A DNA stretch of 64,000 nucleotides from Chitinophagaceae bacterium (GTDB taxonomy: Bacteria > Bacteroidota > Bacteroidia > Chitinophagales > Chitinophagaceae): contig JAMLGT010000012.1 of NCBI GenBank assembly GCA_023957755.1, positions 1 to 64,000 of the forward strand, written 5' to 3'. The position numbers were made by a program, and so were the translations under genes. The notes under the pieces were generated by a model. That model made no database searches and had not been told where the DNA came from. It saw nothing but the letters and a program-made list of their open reading frames with translations. Of this stretch, positions 8,433-18,611 are shown piece by piece; position 1 is the first letter of the stretch; the number at the start of each line of letters is the position of its first letter.

Positions 8433-9533
8433 TTATTTTGCGAGGAAATCTATGATGGCTTCTGCTGCATTCTGTGAGGCGTTTCCATGATAATTGAGAA
8501 GTCTTCTCAATTCCTGATAATCAGTCATTATCTGTTTTCGCTTATCCTCATTGTGTAGTAATGTGTTAAGTTCGGCAGTGATGTTTTTGATATTCAGGTC
8601 GTCCTGGATCAATTCTTTTACCACTTCCTTATTCATAATCAGATTGACAATACAGATAAATTTGAGTTTGATAAGCCTTTTGCCTATTTCATAACTCAGC
8701 CGGCCTGCTCTGTAACATACTATCTCAGGTACATTAAATAGCGCAGTCTCAAGGGTAGCCGTACCGCTGGTTACCAGTGCAGCGCTTGCTTCCATTAGCA
8801 GGGGATAGGTTTCGCTCACCAGCGCCACATTCGGATAACCCTGAAGATAGGTATCGTAGAGTTCTTTGTCGATGGTGGGAGCCTTACCAATAAAAAAACG
8901 ATGTGTGGAAAATTTTTTTGCGGCTTCCAGCATGATGGGAAGTTTGGCTTTTATTTCCTGTTTGCGACTTCCCGGTAAAAGTGCAATCACATCGCTTTGC
9001 GGATGTAGCTCAGGATGTGCAGCCATAAAGGCATCTACAACCGGCACCAGAGGATGTCCCACATAAGTAACTTCATAGTTCCACTTCTTGTAAAAGTCTT
9101 TTTCGAATGGAAAAATCACCAGCATCCTGTCGATATATTTCTTGATCTGATGCACCCTGCCTTCTTTCCATGCCCAGAGTTGAGGAGAAATGTAATACAC
9201 TGTCCTGAAGCCTTGCTGCTTAGCCCACTTCGCAATACGCATATTGAATCCCGGATAGTCTATGAATACTATCACATCGGGCCGGAAAGCCAGGATATCT
9301 TCCTTACAGAATTTGATATTCCGGAGGATGGTACGCAGGTTTCGGACTACTTCAATAAAACCCATGAAGGCGAGTGCTTTGATATGCTTTACGATAGTGC
9401 CACCGGCTTCCTGCATCTTATCGCCACCCCAGCAACGGATATCGGCTGTCGGGTCTTTTTGCCGTAATGCTTTGATGAGGTTGCTGCCATGTAAATCACC
9501 CGAAGCTTCTCCTGCAATTAAATAGTATTTCAT
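8433..9533 (-). CDS. lpxB: Lipid-A-disaccharide synthase
   Basis: GT19 glycosyltransferase that joins UDP-2,3-diacylglucosamine and lipid X to make the lipid A disaccharide at the inner membrane. The 366-residue length fits LpxB. The N-terminus MKYYLIAGEASGDLHGSNLI is the conserved nucleotide-fold start (GEASGD). PGFNMRIAKWAK, YISPQLWAWKEGR and LLPGSRKQEI are further family motifs, as is SGTATLETAL in the C-terminal donor-binding half. No other lpx gene is nearby. The start is well placed: no longer frame is needed. Confidence 0.97.
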   Translation of the reverse strand: MKYYLIAGEASGDLHGSNLIKALRQKDPTADIRCWGGDKMQEAGGTIVKHIKALAFMGFIEVVRNLRTILRNIKFCKEDILAFRPDVIVFIDYPGFNMRIAKWAKQQGFRTVYYISPQLWAWKEGRVHQIKKYIDRMLVIFPFEKDFYKKWNYEVTYVGHPLVPVVDAFMAAHPELHPQSDVIALLPGSRKQEIKAKLPIMLEAAKKFSTHRFFIGKAPTIDKELYDTYLQGYPNVALVSETYPLLMEASAALVTSGTATLETALFNVPEIVCYRAGRLSYEIGKRLIKLKFICIVNLIMNKEVVKELIQDDLNIKNITAELNTLLHNEDKRKQIMTDYQELRRLLNYHGNASQNAAEAIIDFLAK

Positions 9534-9580
9534 TTACGTTTGCAATCTAAATTAATTAAGCCAGATGCGGGCGTTGGGTT

Positions 9581-10210
9581 TTACTTTTTAGTCTTAAGAA
9601 TGTATGCCCTTTTTATCGAGTCTAGTTTAGGAAACATTTCAAGGTATTTGGTGCGATTGGCACTCAGCGAATCGTAAACACGTAATGGTTTATTACCGTA
9701 ACCCCCGTATAAAGCCTCGACTGTCTCCATACCTTTGGTGACCATTCCAAACACCGGAAATCCTGTAACGCCTGATGATTGTACGGTATCGAGTCGCGGA
9801 TTGTCTTTAAGATTGATAAAAAGGTCGGTGCCCCTTGTTTCCTTTCCTGACCTTGCAAAACTTAAAGCACCCTTCAGGTTGCCTTTAATTACAGGCTCAT
9901 CGGGAATCTTGTATTTGTTCCAGCGGTTAGTGATCGTAGTGTCCGTGTTGCCAAACTGTACCACGAAATCGGGCACTACCCTGTAGAAAAGGGTGTTGTT
10001 GAAATACCTGTGCCTGACAAGTTGGTAGAATCGATCGGCGGCCAGCGGTGACCATGCTCTGGTTACGCTTATTTCTATATCACCTTTGGAGGTTTCGAAT
10101 CGCATTGTGAATTCTGAGGGGGCTTTTTCTTTTGTCCATACAGATTTGAAGGGTTTGTGGCTGCATCCGGTGATGGATATTACAAGAAATGCCGCAATGA
10201 GTTTTTTCAT
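9581..10210 (-). CDS. Cyclophilin-type peptidyl-prolyl cis-trans isomerase lipoprotein
   Basis: Predicted periplasmic foldase catalysing proline isomerisation. From the ATG at 10210 it encodes 209 residues beginning MKKLIAAFLVISITGC, a lipoprotein signal with a cysteine after ITG; the nine upstream codons would spoil the signal and are excluded. The cyclophilin domain starts at FETSKGDIEISV. It has FYRVVPDFVVQFG, containing the catalytic arginine, then GALSFAR and DLFINLKDN. The FGMV segment is the expected core strand. It lies 47 bp upstream of lpxB on the same strand, so co-transcription is possible. Confidence 0.92.
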   Translation of the reverse strand: MKKLIAAFLVISITGCSHKPFKSVWTKEKAPSEFTMRFETSKGDIEISVTRAWSPLAADRFYQLVRHRYFNNTLFYRVVPDFVVQFGNTDTTITNRWNKYKIPDEPVIKGNLKGALSFARSGKETRGTDLFINLKDNPRLDTVQSSGVTGFPVFGMVTKGMETVEALYGGYGNKPLRVYDSLSANRTKYLEMFPKLDSIKRAYILKTKK

Positions 10211-10462
10211 TTCTATTCTTTTGGAGGATAATATCATGATTTCAGAACTGCACGAGCAGTTAAAGTTTTAGAATTACGAATTTAACTGAAAGGGATGGGT
10301 TAAAGATGGCTAAAAATTATTTGCAAAAATCAGAAGGTGTTCTTTTGTTGTGAAGGATGGTTTGGGCCTGATACAAACTTGTGCGTCAATTTTCCCTTTA
10401 TTTCTCATGGAATTTTCTAATAGGAATTCACTCCGGGGAAAGGATATTTAACAAGGATTATC

Positions 10463-10600
10463 ATTGTCCGGTTAAATTATTTAAAAATGTGGCTGGAGCC
10501 CTTATTGTGTAAGACTTTCATAGTCCTACCGTAAAGGGTAGGGTAATAAATATAAAATCTAAGCCCATTGGGCTTTAGTCCAATTTAATCGGACAACAAT
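10463..10600. repeat. Dispersed palindromic element, copy 2 (best preserved, reverse orientation)
   Basis: About 135 bp, bounded by ATTGTCCGGTTAAAT (10463-10477) and ATTTAATCGGACAA (10583-10596), an inverted pair with one mismatch. Read on the minus strand it carries ACTAAAGCCCAATGGGCTTAG-type palindrome, a hairpin around CTACC/GGTAG, and GGACTATGAAAG, as in the other copies. It holds no open reading frame. The remainder of the 10211-10658 gap contains the promoter and operators of the next gene; nothing else is recognised. Confidence 0.8.
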
Positions 10601-10618
10601 AAAAAAAATTTTTTTAAA

Positions 10619-10654
10619 CTAAAACAATTAGTATTTTCGTTCTAAAATTATTAG
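10619..10654 (+). promoter_or_regulatory. Paired operator-like sites flanking a probable promoter core
   Basis: Two near-identical 13-bp partial palindromes, CTAAAACAATTAG (10619-10631) and CTAAAATTATTAG (10642-10654), are 23 bp apart, about two helical turns. Between them TATTTTCG (10632-10639) is one base from the Bacteroidota -7 box TAnnTTTG. The second site ends four bases before the ATG of the S24-type regulator. The layout suggests autorepression; the binding itself is inferred. Confidence 0.6.
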
Positions 10655-10658
10655 TTTT

Positions 10659-11414
10659 ATGTCACAGGCAGGAAAAAATCTGAAGTATCTTCGCAAACTT
10701 CGTGGCTGGACTCAGGAAGAGTTTGCGGCCAAAATCGGTATCAAGCGTTCTCTTATTGGGGCCTATGAAGAGGAAAGAGCAGATCCGCGGCTTGATGTCC
10801 TTCAAACACTTAGCGAGATGTTTAATGTTACACTCGATGAACTCTTCACTCAAGATCTCAGTGTGCAAAAAGGATCAGACTATCTGAGCAGGCGCCGCCA
10901 AATGAAGATGGCTTCGACTGACAGGAACCTGATTCACTTTGTGCCTGTAAAAGCTGCCGCAGGTTACCTTTCGGGATATGCAGACGATGAGTTTATTGAT
11001 GAACTCAACACTTTTACCCTGCCAATGATCAAAGGGGGCAATTGCAGAGCGTTTGAAATCATTGGTGACAGTATGTTGCCTACACCTAGTGGAAGTGTAA
11101 TAGTAGGAGAGAAGGCAGAGTCGCTCGATAAATTGAAAAATAATACAGCCTGCATCGTAATTACCAATAATGAAGGAATTGTGTATAAAAGGGTAGTGAA
11201 AAATAACAGAAGTACTACCAGGGTGACTCTGGTAAGCGATAATCCCTCTTACCAGCCCTATCAGGTTTACAAGAATGATATTCTGGAGTTATGGGAAGCC
11301 AAAGCCGTGATACAGAAGGTTTCTGAGCAAAAAAGATGGGATATGGATAGCCTGGCTAATCTGGTAAATAACCTTCAGGACCAGGTGTCCACAATCAAGA
11401 AAAAATTGAATTAG
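10659..11414 (+). CDS. XRE-family transcriptional regulator with S24 (LexA/CI-like) self-cleavage domain
   Basis: DNA-binding repressor of 251 residues. The N-terminal helix-turn-helix of XRE/Cro type spans about 7-62 (WTQEEFAAKIGIKRSLIGAY). The C-terminal S24 domain has the catalytic serine S138 in GDSM and lysine K177 in VYKRV. An Ala-Gly pair, A101-G102, lies 37 residues before the serine, close to the LexA spacing, so autoproteolysis is feasible. A coiled tail ends the protein. It is followed 90 bp later by ssb. Two likely operators lie immediately upstream. A damage-responsive role is inferred from fold and neighbour, not shown. Confidence 0.9.
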   Translation: MSQAGKNLKYLRKLRGWTQEEFAAKIGIKRSLIGAYEEERADPRLDVLQTLSEMFNVTLDELFTQDLSVQKGSDYLSRRRQMKMASTDRNLIHFVPVKAAAGYLSGYADDEFIDELNTFTLPMIKGGNCRAFEIIGDSMLPTPSGSVIVGEKAESLDKLKNNTACIVITNNEGIVYKRVVKNNRSTTRVTLVSDNPSYQPYQVYKNDILELWEAKAVIQKVSEQKRWDMDSLANLVNNLQDQVSTIKKKLN

Positions 11415-11504
11415 GAAAACTTATTCACAATCAAAATTCCAAACTTTTTATTGGGGAAGTAAATCATAATTTTACCAACTATCACTTTTTAAAATACTAC
11501 GATC

Positions 11505-11921
11505 ATGATTAAGTTACAAGTAATTGGAAATCTGGGAAGAGACTGCGTACAGCGCGAAGTAAACGGAAAAAATGTCATCAATTTTAGTGTGGCACACACT
11601 GAAAGATATAAGAATGCCACTGGTGTGATGCAGGAGAAAACTATATGGGTAGAGTGTTCTTACTGGACAGATAGGACCGGCATCGTACCTTATCTGACAA
11701 AGGGTAAAACAGTATATGTAGAAGGTGCACCTGAAGCAGATGTGTTTAAAAAACAGGATGGCGAAGCTGTGGCCACACTCAGGCTTCGTGTACGTGAAAT
11801 CCAATTGATTGGGGGTAAGGATTCTCAAGGTGGCAGCGATACTCCTCAGCCCGTAACAAGTGAGACGAAGGTGGCACAACCGATAGAACACGAGCAGAGT
11901 GCAGACGACCTTCCATTCTAA
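11505..11921 (+). CDS. ssb: Single-stranded DNA-binding protein
   Basis: Binds and protects single-stranded DNA during replication, recombination and repair. The protein has 138 residues with an OB fold over about 1-105 (MIKLQVIGNLGRDC at the start, TIWVECSYW in the core). A short disordered linker leads to the acidic C-terminal tip DDLPF, which docks partner proteins. The length and tip are typical. It could be a second ssb paralog, as Bacteroidota often have several; the window does not show another. A strong terminator lies just downstream. Confidence 0.95.
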   Translation: MIKLQVIGNLGRDCVQREVNGKNVINFSVAHTERYKNATGVMQEKTIWVECSYWTDRTGIVPYLTKGKTVYVEGAPEADVFKKQDGEAVATLRLRVREIQLIGGKDSQGGSDTPQPVTSETKVAQPIEHEQSADDLPF

Positions 11922-11970
11922 ATTTTTTTTGGGGTTAGTAATACAGTTTTTTCCTTGTGAAGACAAATTT

Positions 11971-11999
11971 CCGGCAGTAACATACTGCCGGTTTTTTTT
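11971..11999 (+). terminator. Intrinsic terminator after ssb
   Basis: Perfect 9-bp stem CCGGCAGTA / TACTGCCGG with a 3-base loop, followed by eight T residues. It lies 50 bp after the ssb stop codon, so it should end the regulator-ssb transcript. Confidence 0.9.
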
Positions 12000-12196
12000 G
12001 CATTCGCATTTTCGGTTTTTAATAATAAGGGATGGGGTGTGATCGCCGGTATTAGGTACAGTTATCCCAGTGGCTGTGGCTGTTATCATATTCTTAAATC
12101 CATTTGGGAAGGGTCGTTTTTTGAATTTTATAATATTATCAGGCACTTCTTTTGAAAGCAGGAGTGTAGTGAATCAACCCTTTAAGACTAATAGTT

Positions 12197-12826
12197 ATGA
12201 AAACAAAAATGAGCCTCTCAGCAATAGCAATAGCGATGTTGCTGATCACGGGATGTAGCAAAGATCCTGTGGCTAATCTTACAGATGAAGAGTCGAGGAT
12301 CTATATTACTGATCACGACTCCAGTGCGAACTTCAGCGATTTTCACACATTTTATGTCAGCGATTCAGTAGCTGTGTTAGAAAATGGAAAGTCTAAAATG
12401 CAGCTGACGGAAGCCGGGCAGGCATATATCGACGCCGTGAAACAAGCGATGATCAGAAATGGGTATATCGCAGTGAACAAGGATCAGCATCCCGACATAG
12501 GTATTACTGTTAACAGGATTATATCTACCACGACAGGTGTCATCAGCGGGCCTTCCTATTGGGATATGTATGGTTCGTATTGGGATCCTTATTTCTGGGG
12601 CTATCCGGGCTATGGGTATTATTTACCGTATAATTATGCCGTTTATTCTATCAGAGAGGGAGCGGTGAGTCTTGATATGATTGATCTGAAAAATGCACCC
12701 GAATCAGGTGAGCTAAAAGTAATCTGGACAGGACTTATCAGAGGTAGTAATATCTATAATCCGGTTGTGGCGGATAGTCAGGTAAAAGCATTGTTTGATC
12801 AGTCTCCCTATTTAAAATCACTCTAA
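12197..12826 (+). CDS. DUF4136 domain lipoprotein
   Basis: Predicted lipoprotein of 209 residues. The signal MKTKMSLSAIAIAMLLITGC gives a lipobox ITGC with the modified cysteine at 20. The remainder matches the DUF4136 pattern: an early segment (ANFSDFHTFYVSD), a central helix around AYIDAVKQAMIRNGY, then a Gly/Tyr-rich stretch near 118-138 (YGSYWDPYFWGYPGYGYYLP) and a late strand KVIWTGLIRG. The molecular function of the family is unknown. It is followed after 13 bp by a beta-barrel gene, so the two are likely one transcript for the outer membrane. Confidence 0.85.
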   Translation: MKTKMSLSAIAIAMLLITGCSKDPVANLTDEESRIYITDHDSSANFSDFHTFYVSDSVAVLENGKSKMQLTEAGQAYIDAVKQAMIRNGYIAVNKDQHPDIGITVNRIISTTTGVISGPSYWDMYGSYWDPYFWGYPGYGYYLPYNYAVYSIREGAVSLDMIDLKNAPESGELKVIWTGLIRGSNIYNPVVADSQVKALFDQSPYLKSL

Positions 12827-12839
12827 AATTTATTTTGCT

Positions 12840-13472
12840 ATGAAAACGCGTGTATCAATCCTGGTTATATTAGCAATGGTAGCTTTTGGGATTGGTCCTG
12901 TAAAGGCACAAGACCATCCCGTTAAATTTCATTTAGACTATAACTTCAGTTTTCCGGTCGGAAGTATGACTTCCGGCTTCATCTCTAATACCTCTTCCCG
13001 CGGATTTTTGGGGAGCGTAACCTACGATTTGACGCCTCACTGGACTATTGGAGGTCAGTTTGGATTTCAGGATTATTATCAGAAGTATCCCAGACGGGTA
13101 TATAATACGGACAAAACACAGCAGATTTCTGCGGTATTGAGTAATTCACTGCAGACAATCCCGGTGATGGCACGGATAGAATATCAGCCATTGCTAAGCA
13201 GCCAGTCGCGGGTTTTGCCGTACTTATCACTTGCTACCGGAATTAACCTGGTTAGTTATAATCAGTATCTGGGAGTATTTAGTAATCAGCAGCAATCTAC
13301 CCTCAATTTCAGAGCGCAGGCGGGGTTAGGCGCAAGAATGAGTCTGGGTAAAGCAGGTAAGTGGGGAATTGAGGCAGGAGGAAGTTATGCCCTTTCACCA
13401 TACAATAAATTCGGTGTGAAGGATTTGAACAACCTGAATGCACATGCGGGAATTTACCTTAGGCTTCAGTAA
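12840..13472 (+). CDS. Outer membrane beta-barrel protein
   Basis: Small predicted outer-membrane barrel of 210 residues. A signal peptide ends near VKAQ at 22-25. The rest alternates polar and hydrophobic residues with frequent aromatic and glycine positions (LGSVTYDLTPHWTIGGQFGFQDY, GLGARMSLGKAGKWGIEAGGSYAL), typical of eight-stranded barrels. It ends in ...AGIYLRLQ, a final amphipathic strand. No specific ligand or family can be named. It sits directly behind the DUF4136 lipoprotein gene. Confidence 0.78.
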   Translation: MKTRVSILVILAMVAFGIGPVKAQDHPVKFHLDYNFSFPVGSMTSGFISNTSSRGFLGSVTYDLTPHWTIGGQFGFQDYYQKYPRRVYNTDKTQQISAVLSNSLQTIPVMARIEYQPLLSSQSRVLPYLSLATGINLVSYNQYLGVFSNQQQSTLNFRAQAGLGARMSLGKAGKWGIEAGGSYALSPYNKFGVKDLNNLNAHAGIYLRLQ

Positions 13473-13644
13473 CCGGTGAAGAATGATTCATGTCTGATAA
13501 TAGATTGGGGTAATCTGTCGGGCCGGGATAGTTTGTATGAATTTGATGTGGGCGCGGCATATCGATCGACTGTTATTGGCAAAGAGAAGATTTCGTGAAT
13601 TTCAATGTATTCTTGACTATTTTTACCCCTTAAATAGCAAGTAA

Positions 13645-14448
13645 ATGAAGTTCAGATGGATATGCTTTTTACCAATACTCTTATTTTCGTGCGTACCGTC
13701 AAAGAGGGCTATGCAAAATGATTCCACAACTGAAAAAAGATTTGCTGAAAATATAGTGATAGCGCATCGGGGGGCATGGAAACATACCCACACACCCGAA
13801 AATTCAATTGCCTCACTAAAGGCTGCAATCGCAGGAGGGTATTACGGCAGTGAAACGGATGTGCACATGACTGCTGACGGGCAGATAGTGGTAAATCATG
13901 ATCCTACCTACCACAAAAAAGATATTCAAACATCTACATTGGAGGAATTGAGGACTATTCCCTTAGCCAACGGAGAGCCACTGCCACTGCTTGGGCAGTT
14001 TTTGAAGGAGATTACCACACAGCACCGTACCCGGCTCATTTTGGAGATTAAGTCATCTACCAGAGGGAAAGAATGGGCTACGAAGACAGTCAGAAAGGTT
14101 GTGGAGGAAGTGAAGAGGTATCATGCACAGCCTTATATAGTCTATATCAGCTTCGACTATGCGATGTGTCTTGAAGTGCTCAGGTTGCAGCCGGATGCAG
14201 AAGTGCAATATCTGAATGGGGACAAGAGTCCTCAGGAGGTTAGTGCGGCCGGCCTTTCCGGAATTGATTATAATCTTAGTGTGTTTAAAAGGAATCCGCA
14301 ATATTTTGCGGATTCCCGAAATCTGGGAATCAGGACCAATGCCTGGACGGTTAATGACAGTACTCTGGTGGACTGGCTGATAGAGAATAAAGTTGATTTC
14401 ATCACTACCAATGAACCTGAAATGGTACTCAGGCGTACGAGCCGGTAA
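13645..14448 (+). CDS. Glycerophosphodiester phosphodiesterase lipoprotein
   Basis: Hydrolyses glycerophosphodiesters to glycerol 3-phosphate and alcohol, probably outside the cytoplasm. The 267-residue protein begins with a lipoprotein signal (PILLFSC, cysteine 16). The GDPD TIM barrel follows: catalytic H41-R42 in VIAHRGAW, PENS at 51-54, metal-binding residues in SETDVHMTADG (about 69-79), and H85 in VNHDP. The late motif AWTVND is the usual nucleotide-free loop of GDPD members. All key residues are present. The codons around 14291-14316 form a perfect inverted repeat in DNA. Confidence 0.92.
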   Translation: MKFRWICFLPILLFSCVPSKRAMQNDSTTEKRFAENIVIAHRGAWKHTHTPENSIASLKAAIAGGYYGSETDVHMTADGQIVVNHDPTYHKKDIQTSTLEELRTIPLANGEPLPLLGQFLKEITTQHRTRLILEIKSSTRGKEWATKTVRKVVEEVKRYHAQPYIVYISFDYAMCLEVLRLQPDAEVQYLNGDKSPQEVSAAGLSGIDYNLSVFKRNPQYFADSRNLGIRTNAWTVNDSTLVDWLIENKVDFITTNEPEMVLRRTSR

Positions 14449-14529
14449 ATGATTCTTTTTTGAAATCGCAACTGAAAACGGTTTCTTAATTGTGCATAAT
14501 TATTGTGACTGCGTTTGTAACTTCGTATT

Positions 14530-14967
14530 ATGTCTGAAAATGATAAACCAACTCCCAACTATCTGTGGAGTGTCTTACATGTGAAATGCCCGCGATGCAG
14601 AAGAGGAAATATGTTTAAACAACCCAATCCCTATAAACCGCTGAGACCGAAAGCCATTCTGGATATGTATCACGATTGTCCGGTATGTTCGCAGACTTTT
14701 GACCTGGAACCCGGTTTCTGGTATGGAACAGGGTATATGAGTTATGCAATTACGGTTTTGTTTTCGGCTGTTACCTTTTTCTTATGGTGGCTGACTATTG
14801 GTTTCTCGCTCGATGACAACCGGCTTATTTACTGGATAGTGGCAAATGCAATCCTGAATCTGGCTTTACAGCCTTATTTTATGAGAGTGAGCCGGCTTCT
14901 TTACCTTAATCTTTTTGTACACTACAATCCCAACTTTGATACGGAGGAAACAGTAAAGTTCACCTGA
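14530..14967 (+). CDS. DUF983 family membrane protein
   Basis: Small membrane protein of 145 residues. Two CxxC pairs near the N-terminus (CPRCRRG at about 19-25 and CPVC at about 54-57) look like a zinc ribbon. Two hydrophobic segments follow (about 74-94 and 100-118). PGFWYGTGYMSYA just before the first helix is characteristic of DUF983. Function is not known; relatives are often near heme or cytochrome oxidase genes in proteobacteria, but no such genes are here. The start at 14530 places the first CxxC at the usual distance. Confidence 0.88.
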   Translation: MSENDKPTPNYLWSVLHVKCPRCRRGNMFKQPNPYKPLRPKAILDMYHDCPVCSQTFDLEPGFWYGTGYMSYAITVLFSAVTFFLWWLTIGFSLDDNRLIYWIVANAILNLALQPYFMRVSRLLYLNLFVHYNPNFDTEETVKFT

Positions 14968-14976
14968 TTGAAAATA

Positions 14977-15070
14977 AAAAAGGGGCCGAATAGAAATTCA
15001 CCCCCGTTATAATCCAATATCCTATGAAAAACCGAGTTGAAAGCCTGGATTGGGCTTTATAATATTTTAC
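14977..15070. repeat. Direct repeat, copy 1, with small ORF and hairpin
   Basis: About 94 bp, closely repeated at 15181-15274. It contains GGGGCCGAATAGAAATTC then CACCCCC (stem potential GGGG/CCCC), the shared block ATAATCCAATATCCTATG, a 12-codon ORF starting MKNRVE at 15023, and a hairpin AAAGCC/GGGCTTT followed by TATAATATTTTAC. The role is unknown: it could be a small RNA, a leader, or a relic of gene starts. Confidence 0.65.
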
Positions 15071-15180
15071 TTAATTTTTAATATCTTTTTTGCTCAATGT
15101 GATTTGACAGTATAGACCACAATCAATGTATAAACGTTGCATGGGCGAAAATATTTTATTGTTTTTTATTTTTTTTTTTG

Positions 15181-15274
15181 AAAAAAGGGGCCGGATAAAA
15201 ATCCACCCCTGTTATAATCCAATATCCTATGAAAAACCGAGTTGAAATGCCCGGGGCATTTATAATTATTTTAC
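15181..15274. repeat. Direct repeat, copy 2
   Basis: Second copy of the block at 14977-15070, offset by about 205 bp. Here the small ORF MKNRVEMPGAF... runs on into the end of the neighbouring thioredoxin-like gene, and the hairpin is AAATGCCC/GGGCATTT. The spacer between copies (15071-15180) is A/T-rich with a run of T near 15170 and shows no gene. Confidence 0.65.
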
Positions 15275-15801
15275 CAGGATTTCTTGAAACTTCTCAAAAA
15301 ATCCTGAAATGAAGTCTTTTTATAATAATGTTCCCCAAAATATTTAAGGAAAGGCTCAATTTCCTCTGTGGACATAAATCCGGGAATTGCGGCTGGTGCC
15401 TCGTCCTGATTCATGAAGATAACTGTAGTAGGATAGCTTAGTTGTCCGTTAGTGACAAAAAGGCTGAATTCATTTACCCTTACAGAGTTGTTATAATCGT
15501 ATTCTCTGTCATTCCACTGGACGGTCGATTTCGTCTCCGCATCCATCTTTACAGGATAAAAGTTCTCGTTGATGTACTGAACCACCTTATCATTATTGTA
15601 AGTCTTTTTGTCCATCTCCTTACACCAATAACACCATTTGGCATAAAGGTCGATTATCATGGGTTTGGGGCTTGCTTCCATCTTCTTTGAAGCTTCTTCC
15701 AGCGTCATCCATTGAATTTTTTCCTTACCTGTACTGATATCGGTGGTGACTGGCAGGTAAGCCAGCAGGAATGATAATATCCAGATAGGTTTCAGCAACA
15801 T
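15271..15801 (-). CDS. Thioredoxin-fold protein with CYWC active site, secreted
   Basis: Predicted periplasmic thiol-disulfide protein of 176 residues. A hydrophobic signal segment covers about 4-18. The thioredoxin fold has the active-site pair C57-Y-W-C60 in YAKWCYWCKEMDKKT, the pattern seen in Thioredoxin_7/DUF255-like proteins. The cis-proline lies in LSYPTTVIF. No partner redox protein is adjacent, so direction (reductase or oxidase) cannot be read. The gene is convergent with the DUF983 gene. Confidence 0.88.
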   Translation of the reverse strand: MLLKPIWILSFLLAYLPVTTDISTGKEKIQWMTLEEASKKMEASPKPMIIDLYAKWCYWCKEMDKKTYNNDKVVQYINENFYPVKMDAETKSTVQWNDREYDYNNSVRVNEFSLFVTNGQLSYPTTVIFMNQDEAPAAIPGFMSTEEIEPFLKYFGEHYYKKTSFQDFLRSFKKSW

Positions 15802-15914
15802 AATAATATAACGTTGCTACCTGTGTTTTTATTCTATAATTTCGGAGAAAATAACCAATTTTCAGCTTCAATTCAAGGCGCTGAAAATTATTTTCGGTAT
15901 CCCGGATCTCAGGG

Positions 15915-16574
15915 TTATCTGAGATCTATAACTTCCACTCCCGGAAAATCGGATTTATTGAAGGTAAACAGGTTCTCTGGCATTGATGAGTTTGTCCTGA
16001 AACCGTTGAGGCTGTACAAATAACGGGTACCTGATTTCTCAAATATCTGAGCTGAAACAATTTGATTAGTGCTCTTATTGATATTAAGGATGACTTTAAA
16101 GAAAGGGAGTGTTTTATCAAGTGGAGTTAGTTCCACAGGTTGAAGTGTGATGCTGCCCGACTTTACAACGTCTGACAGTCTGTATAGGTAATCCTTATCG
16201 TAGAAATTAGTAAAGAGTTTTTGTGGTGTCAACAGGTTATCTTTCGGGTTAATTCTTGTAATCTGGATTTCCCCGGCTGCCTTGTCATAGTTATAAATAC
16301 TCCTTCCGTCAGAAAAAGAGAGGTCCTCGTTCATGGCAAGTCTGTACTTATTTCCTTTCAGACTCAGATTGCCTTTTTGTGTAGAAAGCTTCTGGCCTTT
16401 GCTGTCTTCAACCTGGAGGGTGATACCGGTTGAAATACTATGGAAGGCTTTGTATTTTGCTGAAACCTTCTTCAATAATGCTCTTGCATTGGGATCGCTT
16501 TCACCGATATAATTGGATTGAGCATGGGCTGCATAAGAAAACAAAATCAGTAGTGCGAATAAAACTTTCTTCAT
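15915..16574 (-). CDS. LolA-like outer membrane lipoprotein carrier protein
   Basis: Periplasmic protein of the LolA/LolB fold, which shuttles lipoproteins from inner to outer membrane. It has 219 residues and a signal peptide ending near YAAHAQS (about 15-21). The body shows the expected order: a helix ALLKKVSAKYKAFHSIS, repeated beta strands with GNLSLKGNKYRLAMNE, DGRSIYNYDKAAGEIQITRI, and the ending FTFNKSDFPGVEVIDLR. It is the Bacteroidota form and could serve as LolA itself. No lolCDE genes are in the window. Confidence 0.85.
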   Translation of the reverse strand: MKKVLFALLILFSYAAHAQSNYIGESDPNARALLKKVSAKYKAFHSISTGITLQVEDSKGQKLSTQKGNLSLKGNKYRLAMNEDLSFSDGRSIYNYDKAAGEIQITRINPKDNLLTPQKLFTNFYDKDYLYRLSDVVKSGSITLQPVELTPLDKTLPFFKVILNINKSTNQIVSAQIFEKSGTRYLYSLNGFRTNSSMPENLFTFNKSDFPGVEVIDLR

Positions 16575-16663
16575 GTCAATGTCTTTTTCAGTCTGATAGA
16601 CGCAGGAATCAGCGCAAAGATTACCTGCCGGATGAAAGTGTTTTGTTAATATTTCGCAAGCTG

Positions 16664-18611
<1,948 letters not shown>

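Noticed and set aside
11514-12146. 210-codon frame on the minus strand
   Set aside because: It covers the complement of ssb and its terminator; ssb is unmistakable and the product has no recognisable features.
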